Shown: positions 1-7,814 of the stretch, one piece after another
How the letters are laid out: every line of letters begins with the position of its first letter
Position numbering within the stretch: position 1 is the first letter of the stretch
Source: Secundilactobacillus folii
GTDB lineage: Bacteria; Bacillota; Bacilli; Lactobacillales; Lactobacillaceae
Direction of reading: 5' to 3'
NCBI RefSeq assembly: GCF_009720675.1
Contig: NZ_WNJO01000019.1
Span: 1-33,738, forward strand
DNA length: 33,738 bases
Made by a program: the position numbers and the translations under genes
Notes under the pieces: generated by a model
Told to the model about the DNA's origin: nothing
Databases searched by the model: none
Seen by the model: the letters and a program-made list of their open reading frames with translations, nothing else

Positions 1-1
1 G

Positions 2-2398
2 ACTGGTAAGACTGATGGGAATGGCAAGATCGATATAACAGTGCCAAAGGATTCAGTCAAACCAGGTGATCAACTAACTGTTCAAGCTGGCAATGGTGCT
101 CCTGGTACCGTCACGGTACCAACGGATACACCGACGACCGGTGTAACGATCACTAAGACCCCGGATGGCGGTTACCAAGTTGGCGGTAAGACGAAGCCGG
201 ATACCACGGTCACGGTCACTGATAATAACGGCAATCCGATCAAGGATGGCAACGGTAACCCAGTGACTGGAACGACGGATGGTAATGGTAATATTGACGT
301 TAAGATTCCTAGTGGGACGGTTACTCCAGGTCAAACCGTTATCATCGATCCAAATGGTGGTACTAAGGCCACTGTCACAGTACCAGCCGATACAACGACC
401 CCAACCACCGGTGTAACGATCACTAAGACACCCGATGGCGGTTACCAAGTTGGCGGCAAGACGAAGCCGAATACCACGGTCACGGTCACTGATAACAACG
501 GCAATCCGATCAAGGATGGCAATGGTAACCCAGTCACTGGAACCACTGATGGCAATGGCAACATTGACGTTAAGATTCCAGGTGGGACAGTGACGCCTGG
601 TCAAACCGTTATCATCGATCCAAATGGTGGTACTAAGGCCACTGTCACAGTACCAGCCGATACAACGACCCCAACCACCGGTGTAACGATCACTAAGACC
701 CCGGATGGCGGTTACCAAGTTGGCGGCAAGACGAAGCCGAATACCACGGTCACGGTCACCGATAATAATGGCAATCCGATCAAGGATGGAAACGGTAACC
801 CAGTGACTGGAACCACTGATGGCGATGGCAACATTGACGTCAAGATTCCAAGTGGGACGGTTACTCCTGGTCAAACCGTTATCATCGATCCAAATGGTGG
901 TACTAAGGCCACTGTCACAGTACCAGCCGATACAACGACCCCAACCACCGGTGTAACGATCACTAAGACCCCAGATGGCGGTTACCAAGTTGGCGGCAAG
1001 ACGAAGCCGAATACCACGGTCACGGTCACTGATAACAACGGCAATCCGATCAAGGATGGAAACGGTAACCCGGTGACTGGAACCACTGATGGCGATGGCA
1101 ATATTGACGTCAAGATTCCAAGTGGGACGGTTACTCCTGGTCAAACCGTTATCATCGATCCAAATGGTGGTACAAAAGCAACAGTTACAGTACCAGCCGA
1201 TACGACCACCCCAACCACCGGTGTGACGATCACTAAGACACCCGATGGCGGTTACCAAGTTGGCGGCAAGACGAAGCCGAATACCACGGTTACGGTCACT
1301 GATAACAACGGCAATCCGATCAAGGATGGCAATGGTAACCCCGTGACTGGAACCACTGATGGCAATGGCAACATTGACGTTAAGATTCCGAGTGGCGTGG
1401 TAACTCCTGGTCAAACCGTTATCATCGATCCAAATGGTGGTACAAAAGCAACAGTTACAGTACCAGCCGATACGACCACCCCAACCACCGGTGTGACGAT
1501 CACTAAGACCCCGGATGGCGGTTACCAAGTTGGCGGTAAGACGAAGCCGGATACCACGGTCACGGTCACTGATAGCAATGGCAATCCGATCAAGGATGGC
1601 AATGGTAACCCAGTGACTGGAACCACTGATGGCGATGGCAATATTGACGTCAAGCTTCCAAGTGGGACGGTTACGCCTGGTCAAACCATTGAGATCGATC
1701 CAAATGGTGGTACTAGTGTTACGATTACCGTACCTAATGATACTGGAAATACACCTACTGGCGAGACAAAGACGCCGACGACAGATGTTAAGATTACGCC
1801 AGATGACAATGGTAATTACACAGTTACTGGTAAGACAACGCCAAATACTAACGTTGTTATTACTAATGGCGCTGGCAATTCGATTGCTTCTGGTAAGTCA
1901 GATGGTAACGGTAACTTTACGGTACCGATTGACAATGGCTCAGTTAAACCTGGTGAGACGTTATCTGTAACACCTGACGGCGGAACAACAGTCCAAGTTC
2001 TGGTTCCAAATACGACGACTAACAATCATTCGGGCGTAAATGGAAACAACAACCATTCAGCTGGCAATAATGCAAACAGTGGTTCTGGAACTGGCAACAC
2101 TAACGGTAATAACGTTGATGGCAGTTCAACCGCTGGATCTGGCACTTCAACCGTCAATTCCGTTAAGAACGTAACCAGTGCTACTGGGAACAGTAATGGC
2201 AACCACCTGGAAGCTGCTGTTTCAACGGAAAATGGTGCTGTTTCAGGGTTGAACGGTAATCATTCTTCTAAAGATACTGGTAAATTGCCACAAACGGGTG
2301 AGGAAACGAGCGAAGGTCCTATTCTAATTATCCTTGGTGAAATTCTTGCGATGTTTGGTATAGCAATTAAGTCACGTAAACGGAAGGATGAAAAGTAA
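2..2398 (+). CDS. LPxTG-anchored repeat surface protein (5' end missing)
   Basis: This is the C-terminal part of a cell-wall-anchored surface protein. The frame is open from the left edge, so the true start and signal peptide lie outside the window; the first internal Met (position 41) is not a start. In order it shows the end of a diverged repeat, six near-identical 90-residue Ig-like repeats, a seventh diverged repeat (about 1760-2010) and a low-complexity Asn/Gly/Ser linker suited to crossing the wall. It ends with LPQTGEE (2285 onward), a hydrophobic segment and a KSRKRKDEK tail. That ending is the classic sortase A signal. Each repeat holds Asp/Asn/Gly-rich turns (DNNGNPIKDGNGNP) that resemble calcium-binding loops; this is inference. 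The family is usually adhesive, but the ligand cannot be read from this part. Two hairpins follow the stop. Confidence 0.93.
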   Translation, partial: TGKTDGNGKIDITVPKDSVKPGDQLTVQAGNGAPGTVTVPTDTPTTGVTITKTPDGGYQVGGKTKPDTTVTVTDNNGNPIKDGNGNPVTGTTDGNGNIDVKIPSGTVTPGQTVIIDPNGGTKATVTVPADTTTPTTGVTITKTPDGGYQVGGKTKPNTTVTVTDNNGNPIKDGNGNPVTGTTDGNGNIDVKIPGGTVTPGQTVIIDPNGGTKATVTVPADTTTPTTGVTITKTPDGGYQVGGKTKPNTTVTVTDNNGNPIKDGNGNPVTGTTDGDGNIDVKIPSGTVTPGQTVIIDPNGGTKATVTVPADTTTPTTGVTITKTPDGGYQVGGKTKPNTTVTVTDNNGNPIKDGNGNPVTGTTDGDGNIDVKIPSGTVTPGQTVIIDPNGGTKATVTVPADTTTPTTGVTITKTPDGGYQVGGKTKPNTTVTVTDNNGNPIKDGNGNPVTGTTDGNGNIDVKIPSGVVTPGQTVIIDPNGGTKATVTVPADTTTPTTGVTITKTPDGGYQVGGKTKPDTTVTVTDSNGNPIKDGNGNPVTGTTDGDGNIDVKLPSGTVTPGQTIEIDPNGGTSVTITVPNDTGNTPTGETKTPTTDVKITPDDNGNYTVTGKTTPNTNVVITNGAGNSIASGKSDGNGNFTVPIDNGSVKPGETLSVTPDGGTTVQVLVPNTTTNNHSGVNGNNNHSAGNNANSGSGTGNTNGNNVDGSSTAGSGTSTVNSVKNVTSATGNSNGNHLEAAVSTENGAVSGLNGNHSSKDTGKLPQTGEETSEGPILIILGEILAMFGIAIKSRKRKDEK
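141..1760 (+). repeat. Six tandem 270-bp in-frame repeats
   Basis: The block beginning GTGTAACGATCACTAAGAC recurs at 141, 411, 681, 951, 1221 and 1491, exactly 270 bp apart (90 codons). Copies differ mostly by synonymous changes. Two junction subtypes are shared in blocks: ACTAAGGCCACTGTC at the earlier junctions and ACAAAAGCAACAGTT at the later ones. This suggests duplication or gene conversion between copies. Confidence 0.97.
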
Positions 2399-2429
2399 AT
2401 TTAATTGTTAATTTCGTTGAATTTACTTA

Positions 2430-2455
2430 CAGATGGTGCTTTTAAGCACCATCTG
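2430..2455 (+). terminator. Hairpin after the surface protein gene
   Basis: A perfect 10-bp stem CAGATGGTGC / GCACCATCTG closes a 6-nt loop 31 nt after the stop. It has no T-run, so it may stabilise the 3' end rather than terminate. Confidence 0.5.
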
Positions 2456-2464
2456 GTACATATT

Positions 2465-2505
2465 CCAAGAGCACCTCGGATGAATTTCGGGGTGCTCTTG
2501 GTTTT
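2465..2505 (+). terminator. Intrinsic terminator
   Basis: CCAAGAGCACC pairs with GGTGCTCTTGG and is followed by TTTT. It is the likely transcription end of the surface protein gene. Confidence 0.7.
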
Positions 2506-2850
2506 GGCTTGGCATTAGTAGGAAACTTTTATCATTGTCATAGGCTGTAAAATCCATCTCATTGGCAATGGTCGATGACGATTTGATTGATCTTGATGCA
2601 GTTAACTTGATTATCTGTACAAGTGAAAACGAGAAGTCCCTGTGTGACATGAAACTTTCATTATGTTTCCTTTGTAGTGCCTATTTTGATTGTCATTGAG
2701 CGGTAGCCGTCGTCAAAATCCACCTTGCAGAATTTCGAATCGTTAGCCCGGCTAGTCCAACAAACTGACGTCTCTACAGCAAGAACGACACGATCCATGC
2801 TGCTTAAATCTAAAATGATAATTGCAAGGAACTGTATTTTAGAGGTTGAA
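2506..2850. other. Intergenic stretch with no recognisable gene
   Basis: About 345 bp with stops in all frames at short intervals. A 75-codon minus-strand frame here runs through both upstream hairpins and has no ribosome site. No repeat, RNA or gene remnant was recognised. Confidence 0.6.
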
Positions 2851-2856
2851 CTATGC

Positions 2857-2862
2857 TACAAT
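2857..2862 (+). promoter_or_regulatory. Extended -10 promoter for the 2894 gene
   Basis: TGCTACAAT is an extended -10 (TGn plus TACAAT) lying 32 nt before the start codon. No good -35 is visible. The ribosome site AAGGAG (2882-2887) follows at proper spacing. Confidence 0.5.
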
Positions 2863-2893
2863 TTGACTATTAACAACGATTAAGGAGCAATCA

Positions 2894-3346
2894 ATGCTAA
2901 AACAACGATTAATTACGTTAGGCATCGTTTCATGGGTGCTTTTTACCGTTATGAATCTGGTGATGTCGTCTGGCTTTGTCGTGCTTGGGCACTCAATTCA
3001 GGTCAGTGCGATGATTTGGTCCGTGGTGGTATCGCTTATTTTGTATGCGCTGCCGATGATTTGGGGAGCACTGGGTCACAATTCAGGCTACTATATTTTG
3101 GCCGTGGTCATCGTGATCTATTCGTTTGGGCTTTTCAACGGCATCGTTACTGTTTTGACGGCGAGTCATGCAGCGCTTGGCATCAAAGCCATTATTTCAT
3201 TGCTGAACTTGCTGATCATTGTTTTCAACGGTTATTGGCTGGTGTTAGCAATGCGCTACCGTCACTGGCTAGATAATAAACGTGATAACGATAAGCTGCA
3301 GCGAATCAAGCAACAACAGGAAAATCAAAAGAACAATCGAGGTTAA
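2894..3346 (+). CDS. Four-helix membrane protein, unknown function
   Basis: A 150-residue protein I do not recognise. It shows four hydrophobic segments (roughly residues 7-26, 37-59, 66-88 and 95-115) followed by a charged, Gln/Lys/Asn-rich cytoplasmic tail (RYRHWLDNKRDNDKLQ). The start is supported by AAGGAG six bases upstream. It lies 2 nt before the next gene, so the two are surely co-transcribed. No enzyme or transporter motif is visible. Confidence 0.75.
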   Translation: MLKQRLITLGIVSWVLFTVMNLVMSSGFVVLGHSIQVSAMIWSVVVSLILYALPMIWGALGHNSGYYILAVVIVIYSFGLFNGIVTVLTASHAALGIKAIISLLNLLIIVFNGYWLVLAMRYRHWLDNKRDNDKLQRIKQQQENQKNNRG

Positions 3347-3348
3347 TT

Positions 3349-3855
3349 ATGGAAAGTGTAGTAAAAGACTTCATTGAAGCAGTTGACGCAGAAAATTTTG
3401 AGACTCAGAATTTCGGTGGCAGTTTAGCCGATATTGAAAAGAATGGCGCAGTAAAAGTGTTACAGCCAATGGTTGACATGATTGTCAAAGCGGTTAGTGA
3501 AAATAAACTGGCCCAAGCAACCCTTTCGCTCACGGATGCGGATATTCAGGTTCGTCTGGAGACCAGTGTTGTTAACCTGCCACTGCGTTACGTCAACGCC
3601 ATGAAGAAAATGCTGGCAGATGATGATACCTTAAAGGTCAGCATTTATAGCGTGATTGAGTCACCGGATGTGAACGTTTCCTCACTTCGAATCGATAAAG
3701 TGGCCTCTGCAGATGATTTTGTGACTCACAAAGCGGATATGGCAACGGCCATTGCCTCGTGGTTGCAGACGCAGTTGCAAAACGTTAAGGAAAATCAAGC
3801 TAAGAAGGCGGCTGCAGACGAATCGACTGATGATAAAGACGTCAACGACAAGTAA
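3349..3855 (+). CDS. Small soluble acidic protein, unknown function
   Basis: A 168-residue protein with no membrane segment or signal peptide. It looks like an alpha/beta protein with a charged disordered tail (ESTDDKDVNDK). I recognise no family. Its start follows the stop of the membrane-protein gene by 2 nt (TTAATTATGG), and the ribosome site AATCGAGG lies inside the upstream gene's end. The pair may act together at the membrane, which is inference from spacing only. A promoter for the structured RNA downstream begins 16 nt after its stop. Confidence 0.75.
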   Translation: MESVVKDFIEAVDAENFETQNFGGSLADIEKNGAVKVLQPMVDMIVKAVSENKLAQATLSLTDADIQVRLETSVVNLPLRYVNAMKKMLADDDTLKVSIYSVIESPDVNVSSLRIDKVASADDFVTHKADMATAIASWLQTQLQNVKENQAKKAAADESTDDKDVNDK

Positions 3856-3870
3856 TTAGTCCGATTTGCT

Positions 3871-3897
3871 TTGACGAATACTTCGTGCTACTATACT
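3871..3897 (+). promoter_or_regulatory. Promoter of the structured RNA
   Basis: TTGACG (3871-3876) and TATACT (3892-3897) with a 15-nt spacer, slightly short. The expected start is near 3904. Confidence 0.6.
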
Positions 3898-3903
3898 AGG
3901 TAT

Positions 3904-4098
3904 GCGATGAGTCGAGAATATCACGCTGCTAGCAATAGCAGTTTGCGCAAGCAACTAGGTGATTTTTTTGCACAGCAGGCAATGTAACACCGCCGGATTT
4001 GCGGCTGCCTTGGTTCAAGGGAAATGTGGATTTCTAAGAACCCATTTAACGTCAGTTAAGTGGCTGTATGGAGCGTTCCAGAAATGGAGCGCTTTTTT
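3904..4098 (+). ncRNA. Unassigned structured RNA, about 195 nt
   Basis: A non-coding stretch bounded by its own promoter and intrinsic terminator. Visible helices in order: ATCAC/GTGAT (3920-3924/3959-3963) closing a three-way junction. Inside it are hairpins CTGCTA-GCAA-TAGCAG (3926-3941) and TTGC-GCAA-GCAA (3943-3954), both with GNRA loops. Next come AGGCA/TGCCT around CCGC/GCGG (3977-4010), GGTTC/GAACC around GAAAT/ATTTC (4012-4042), and the 8-bp hairpin CATTTAAC-GTCA-GTTAAGTG (4043-4062), then the terminator. It lacks the SRP S-domain sequence, the RNase P core and a tmRNA acceptor arm, and it does not fold as the single long rod expected of 6S RNA. There is no convincing reading frame. 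It ends before the met T-box promoter, so it is separate from metI-metC. Confidence 0.6.
4072..4098 (+). terminator. Terminator of the structured RNA
   Basis: GCGTTCCA-GAAA-TGGAGCGC followed by six T: an 8-bp stem with one G-U pair and a GAAA tetraloop. Confidence 0.88.
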
Positions 4099-4147
4099 GT
4101 TTGGGTTAGACTGACTTCGGTAATTGCATTTGATAAAATGAAGACCC

Positions 4148-4175
4148 TTGACAGCCATAAAAATGAGAGTACAAT
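4148..4175 (+). promoter_or_regulatory. Promoter of the metI-metC T-box leader
   Basis: TTGACA (4148-4153), a 16-nt spacer, then TACAAT (4170-4175). Transcription should start near 4182. Confidence 0.8.
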
Positions 4176-4181
4176 GAGAAT

Positions 4182-4469
4182 TAATTTCATAATTAAGCAA
4201 CGATGAGAAGAGTAAGTTACCACGTTTTGTTAAGAGAGCTGCGGTTGATGCGAGGCGGTCAAAACAAGTTAACTGAAGATGATCTCTGAGCATGATTGGG
4301 GGTAGGTCAACCACGACCCGTGCTACCCAATCCGTTAGCAATCGATATCTTGCGGAGTATAACAGATTTTCTGTCGTACTTATCAAGGCTTGAATTGTGA
4401 AGTTCAGGTAAATTTCAGGTGGTAACGCGAATCCTTCGTCCCGATATAACTCGGGCGGAGGATTTTTTT
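4182..4469 (+). promoter_or_regulatory. T-box leader, probably tRNA-Met specific
   Basis: The leader shows the Stem I opening GATGAGAAGAGTAAG (from about 4203), the distal-loop region near 4240-4260, and the conserved T-box AGGTGGTAACGCG (4417-4429) that pairs with the acceptor end of uncharged tRNA. A terminator with a T-run follows. In the specifier region TGAAGATGATCTCTGAGC the AUG at 4279-4281 fits methionine, as expected for the genes it controls. Met T-boxes are known to replace S-boxes on methionine genes in Lactobacillales. The specifier reading is inference. Confidence 0.9.
4431..4469 (+). terminator. T-box attenuator terminator
   Basis: ATCCTTCGTCCCGA pairs with TCGGGCGGAGGAT and is followed by seven T. 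Its 5' arm directly follows the T-box sequence, as needed for the antiterminator alternative. Confidence 0.88.
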
Positions 4470-4517
4470 ATTGCCACCAATTTTTCACAAACAGCCAGAC
4501 TTTTGGGAGGAATTTTT

Positions 4518-5642
4518 ATGTCAGAACATATTGAAACAATTTTAGCGCAAGCGGGTAACCGCACGGATGATGTTAAGACGGGCGCAGTCTCCACGCCACT
4601 GTACTTTTCAACGGCCTACCGCCACGCTGGCTTGGGTCAGTCGACGGGTTATGACTATTCGCGTGAGACCAACCCCACCCGCGACGTACTGCAACAAACG
4701 TTAGCCAAGCTAGAAAACGGCGTTGCAGCTTTTGCTCTCAGCTCAGGTATGGCTGCGATTCAGCTGACCTTTTCACAGTTTAAAACTGGTGATGAGATCG
4801 TGGTCTCTGACGACCTTTATGGTGGGTCGTTCCGCTTTTTTGACCTACTGACCGATAACTATGGTTTGAAATTTCACCTTTGGGATGGCAAGGACTTCAA
4901 CCATTTGGCCACTTTAACTGCGCGTTCCACGGTTAAGGCGGTGTGGTTAGAAACGCCCTCTAATCCAACGATGAAAATGATTGATATTAAACAAACGGCG
5001 GCAATTGCCCACAAACATAACGTACAAGTGATTGCCGATAATACGTTCTACACACCGTTATTGCAGCAGCCCTTAAACGAAGGGGCTGACATCGTCGTTC
5101 ATAGTGCGACTAAATACCTGAGTGGGCATAATGACATTTTAGCTGGGGCGGTCGTTTGTAAGTACGATTCGGACGCAAAATGGTTGGCGCGTAACCTGAC
5201 CACAACCGGTGCAACCTTAGATCCATTTGACTGCTGGCTCCTAGTTCGAAGTCTTAAGACCTTGCCGTTGCGACTTGCAAAACACGAAGCGAATGCGAAG
5301 GCAATCGTGGCCTCACTGCAACAAAACGATGCGGTGGACAAGGTCCTTTATCCAGGTCATGGTGGCATGATTAGTTTTTACGTTCATAATGAAGAGTGGG
5401 TCAACACGATTTTGCAGCATCTGCAAGTGATCTCATTTGCCGAAAGTCTGGGTAGTGTGGAAAGCTTGATGACGGTGCCAGCGATTCAAACTCATAAGGA
5501 CCTCACTGAAAAACAGCGGCAGGCAAAGGGCATTACCCGTAATTTGCTGAGGCTGTCAGTGGGAATCGAAAACAGTGATGACCTGATTGATGATTTATCA
5601 CAAGCAATTAACGCTGCCGCAGAGACGGTTAAAAATAAGTAG
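4518..5642 (+). CDS. metI: Cystathionine gamma-synthase / O-acetylhomoserine thiolyase, MetI type
   Basis: A PLP enzyme of the Cys/Met metabolism family. It joins O-acylhomoserine with cysteine (or sulfide) to give cystathionine (or homocysteine). The 374-residue protein resembles Bacillus MetI from end to end: [14 protein letters not shown], the SSGMAAIQ block, ADNTFYTP, and the PLP lysine K199 in [10 protein letters not shown]. The C-terminal [18 protein letters not shown] block is typical of gamma-synthases. The start is the ATG after GGGAGG (4505-4510). A longer reading from 4419 would begin inside the T-box terminator and is rejected. It is first in a two-gene operon with metC under T-box control. 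Confidence 0.93.
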   Translation: MSEHIETILAQAGNRTDDVKTGAVSTPLYFSTAYRHAGLGQSTGYDYSRETNPTRDVLQQTLAKLENGVAAFALSSGMAAIQLTFSQFKTGDEIVVSDDLYGGSFRFFDLLTDNYGLKFHLWDGKDFNHLATLTARSTVKAVWLETPSNPTMKMIDIKQTAAIAHKHNVQVIADNTFYTPLLQQPLNEGADIVVHSATKYLSGHNDILAGAVVCKYDSDAKWLARNLTTTGATLDPFDCWLLVRSLKTLPLRLAKHEANAKAIVASLQQNDAVDKVLYPGHGGMISFYVHNEEWVNTILQHLQVISFAESLGSVESLMTVPAIQTHKDLTEKQRQAKGITRNLLRLSVGIENSDDLIDDLSQAINAAAETVKNK

Positions 5643-5655
5643 GGGGAACTAGAAT

Positions 5656-6831
5656 ATGAGTATTGAAGATCTTTCAGATGATACCAAAGTAATTAAAACA
5701 ACGACTCGTCCGGATCCAGAAACTGGGGCAATCAACCCACCAATTCAATTATCGTCAACTTTTGCACAGCCAGACTTGGATCATTTTGGCAAATACGATT
5801 ATACGCGCAGCGGCAATCCAACTAGGGACGTTCTCGAAGAAAGTATTGCGGCGTTGGAGCATGGCACCCGCGGATTCGCCTTTTCAACGGGAATGGCGGC
5901 GATTTCAACTGCCTTTCTCACCCTGCATCAAGGCGACCACGTCATCGTGACCAGTGATGTTTATGGTGGCACGTTCCGGTTGGTGACTCAGTTACTACCT
6001 AATTACGGTATTGACTACACCTTCGTTGACTGTGACGACCCGGCTGCACTGAAGGCGGCTTTTAAGCCCAATACCAAGGTGGTCTACATTGAAACGCCAT
6101 CTAACCCAACTTTAAAGGTAACGGATATCCGTCAAGTTGTTCAGATTGCTCATCAGCACGATGCACTGGTATTTGCCGATAATACGTTCATGACCCCGAT
6201 TTTCCAGAAACCACTCGATTTGGGTGTCGACCTCGTTCTTCATTCAGGAACTAAGTTTTTGGCCGGTCACTCTGATATTTTAGCTGGCTTGATCGTCACC
6301 AAAACTAAGGAATTGGGAGATGCCATCTACTTCATTCAAAATGCAATGGGTGCAACCCTCGGCATCAGTGATTGTTGGCTATTGCTGCGAGGAATTAAGA
6401 CGCTGAGTGTCCGGGTCAAGGCTGAGGCCGCTAACGCTTTAGCAATTTCCAAATGGCTGCAGGCACAGCCAATCGTGGAAGGGGTTAACTATCCGGGTCT
6501 TGACAACTTCGCTGGCCATGACGTCCAGTTTAGTCAGGCGACTTCGGGCGGTGCCGTCTTATCATTTGACGTTGGTACAGAAGATAACGTCCGTAAGCTG
6601 GTGAAGGAGTTAAAGATTCCAGTCTTCTCCGTTTCGTTAGGCGCGGTGGAAACCATTTTGTCGTATCCACCAAAGATGTCTCATGCTGAACTCACTCCCG
6701 AAGAACGGCATGCGTGCGGTATCTCAGATGGGTTGCTTCGCTTATCTGTCGGCGTCGAGGACGTTGAAGATCTAGAGGCCGATTTTCAGCAGGCCTTTGA
6801 AAAGATTGGTGTTTCACAGTTACAGCGCTAG
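5656..6831 (+). CDS. metC: Cystathionine beta-lyase MetC
   Basis: A PLP enzyme that splits cystathionine into homocysteine, pyruvate and ammonia, the step after MetI. At 391 residues it has the usual family length. It shows YDYTRSGNPTRDVLE, FSTGMAAIST, DVYGGTFRL, IETPSNPTL, ADNTFMTP, the PLP lysine K200 in HSGTKFLAGH, and SLGAVETILSYPPKMSHA. It resembles Bacillus MetC closely. The ribosome site AGGGGGA lies just before the ATG, 13 nt after metI. The metI-metC order is the same as in Bacillus. Both proteins belong to one superfamily, so the exact split of activities rests on resemblance. Confidence 0.93.
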   Translation: MSIEDLSDDTKVIKTTTRPDPETGAINPPIQLSSTFAQPDLDHFGKYDYTRSGNPTRDVLEESIAALEHGTRGFAFSTGMAAISTAFLTLHQGDHVIVTSDVYGGTFRLVTQLLPNYGIDYTFVDCDDPAALKAAFKPNTKVVYIETPSNPTLKVTDIRQVVQIAHQHDALVFADNTFMTPIFQKPLDLGVDLVLHSGTKFLAGHSDILAGLIVTKTKELGDAIYFIQNAMGATLGISDCWLLLRGIKTLSVRVKAEAANALAISKWLQAQPIVEGVNYPGLDNFAGHDVQFSQATSGGAVLSFDVGTEDNVRKLVKELKIPVFSVSLGAVETILSYPPKMSHAELTPEERHACGISDGLLRLSVGVEDVEDLEADFQQAFEKIGVSQLQR

Positions 6832-6878
6832 TTCGTTTTCACTGGTAAAACGCGTTTAGATTTTCAGAATCTGACAAT

Positions 6879-6921
6879 AAAGTGGTGGCTTCCCTGAGGT
6901 TGGGGCAGTCACCACTTTTTT
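6879..6921 (+). terminator. Terminator of metI-metC
   Basis: AAGTGGTGGCT pairs with AGTCACCACTT across a 15-nt loop and is followed by a T-run. It also lies downstream of the convergent DUF1275 gene and could serve both strands. Confidence 0.85.
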
Positions 6922-6963
6922 AAAAACAATCAGCCTATTAGAATCTGTAAGAATCCTTTGCTA

Positions 6964-7656
6964 CTAACTATTTTGCACCTTTTCTCGGCGTTCTAAATGA
7001 CTAACGCCTAAGGTGACCGCCAGAATGACTGCCGAGAGCCAAATGGTCTGACCATGCCAGTAATGCGTGAGTAGGGCAGTGACGCCCGCACCGGCAACGA
7101 AACTTAAAATCACAGTGCCGGTGGTCAAGCCCTTAGGCACCGCGGTTTTATCGTGTGCTAAGAGACCATCGTAAATTGATTCGGCTAATGTCCGCACATT
7201 TCCCGTCATCATTAACGACGTAAAAGGACCGCCATTTAATTGACGAAATTCCTGCAGTTGGGCTGCTGCCACCAGGGAAAGAATACCGGTAATCAACATG
7301 TTTGGCCAGTGACTGGAGAACGCGCCGGCAATCAGCAGCAAGACTATTTCGTAAACGATGATAAAACCAGAACGACTTACGGCTGGTAACATGCGAATGG
7401 GCCAGTGCTTTTGAATCCAGCGGGCAATCATCGCACCCACCAGAAACATCAGTATCGAAGTCACATATTGCGCCATTCTACCGTAGTGTCCCTGACCAAT
7501 TGAAGCACCTAATAAGATTAAATTTCCAGTCTGTAAACCGGCAAAAACTTCGCCATGTTGCAAGTAAGTGTAGGCGTCAAGGCCCCCGGCGGCCGCTGCC
7601 AGCAAAGCGCCCACCGGCAGACGGTCGTGGGTTGGCCGCACGTTATAATTGATCAT
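6964..7656 (-). CDS. DUF1275 (YoaK-type) membrane protein
   Basis: A 230-residue integral membrane protein with about six hydrophobic segments. The family signature is clear: GGLDAYTYLQHGEVFAGLQTGN near the N-terminus, then QLNGGPFTSLMMTGNVRTLAESIYDGL in the second half (quoted in parts: QLNGGPFTSLMMTGN, VRTLAESIYDGL). The function of DUF1275 proteins is not firmly known. The start ATG follows GGAGG by seven bases. It stands alone on the minus strand, convergent with metC and divergent from the secreted-protein gene. A second family member is at 30818. Confidence 0.88.
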   Translation of the reverse strand: MINYNVRPTHDRLPVGALLAAAAGGLDAYTYLQHGEVFAGLQTGNLILLGASIGQGHYGRMAQYVTSILMFLVGAMIARWIQKHWPIRMLPAVSRSGFIIVYEIVLLLIAGAFSSHWPNMLITGILSLVAAAQLQEFRQLNGGPFTSLMMTGNVRTLAESIYDGLLAHDKTAVPKGLTTGTVILSFVAGAGVTALLTHYWHGQTIWLSAVILAVTLGVSHLERREKVQNS

Positions 7657-7745
7657 TATCGTTCCTCCGAATTTTTAAAATGCATGAGGGTAGTTTAAAC
7701 ACCCTGGGCAAACAACGCAATTAAAGTGTTTCTGAATGTCTGACC

Positions 7746-7774
7746 TTGCTATCGCTTCAACGCTCTGCTACATT
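7746..7774 (+). promoter_or_regulatory. Promoter of the secreted-protein gene
   Basis: TTGCTA (7746-7751), a 17-nt spacer, then TACATT (7769-7774) preceded by TGC, an extended -10. Confidence 0.6.
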
Positions 7775-7814
7775 TGACCTATAAGTAATTTGTAGGCGAA
7801 TGGGGGAGTGTCAA

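Noticed and set aside
74-1684. Long minus-strand open frame (536 codons) opposite the surface protein
   Set aside because: It is a shadow of the 270-bp repeats: one stop-free repeat makes the whole array stop-free. It has no ribosome site and repeats the same 90-residue pattern in antisense.
141-1760. CRISPR-like periodicity
   Set aside because: The repeats are 270-bp coding units with no spacers, and no cas genes are nearby.
2423-2650. Minus-strand 75-codon frame
   Set aside because: It runs through both hairpins after the surface protein gene and has no ribosome site or recognisable product.
3904-4098. 6S, SRP, tmRNA or RNase P RNA
   Set aside because: Signature sequences of SRP RNA, tmRNA and RNase P are missing, and the fold is a series of separate hairpins rather than a 6S-type rod. 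A covariance-model search would settle it.
4015-4386. Minus-strand 123-codon frame over the met leader
   Set aside because: It is antisense to the structured RNA and the T-box and has no ribosome site.
4419-4517. N-terminal extension of metI
   Set aside because: It would begin inside the T-box core and terminator. The ATG at 4518 has GGGAGG.
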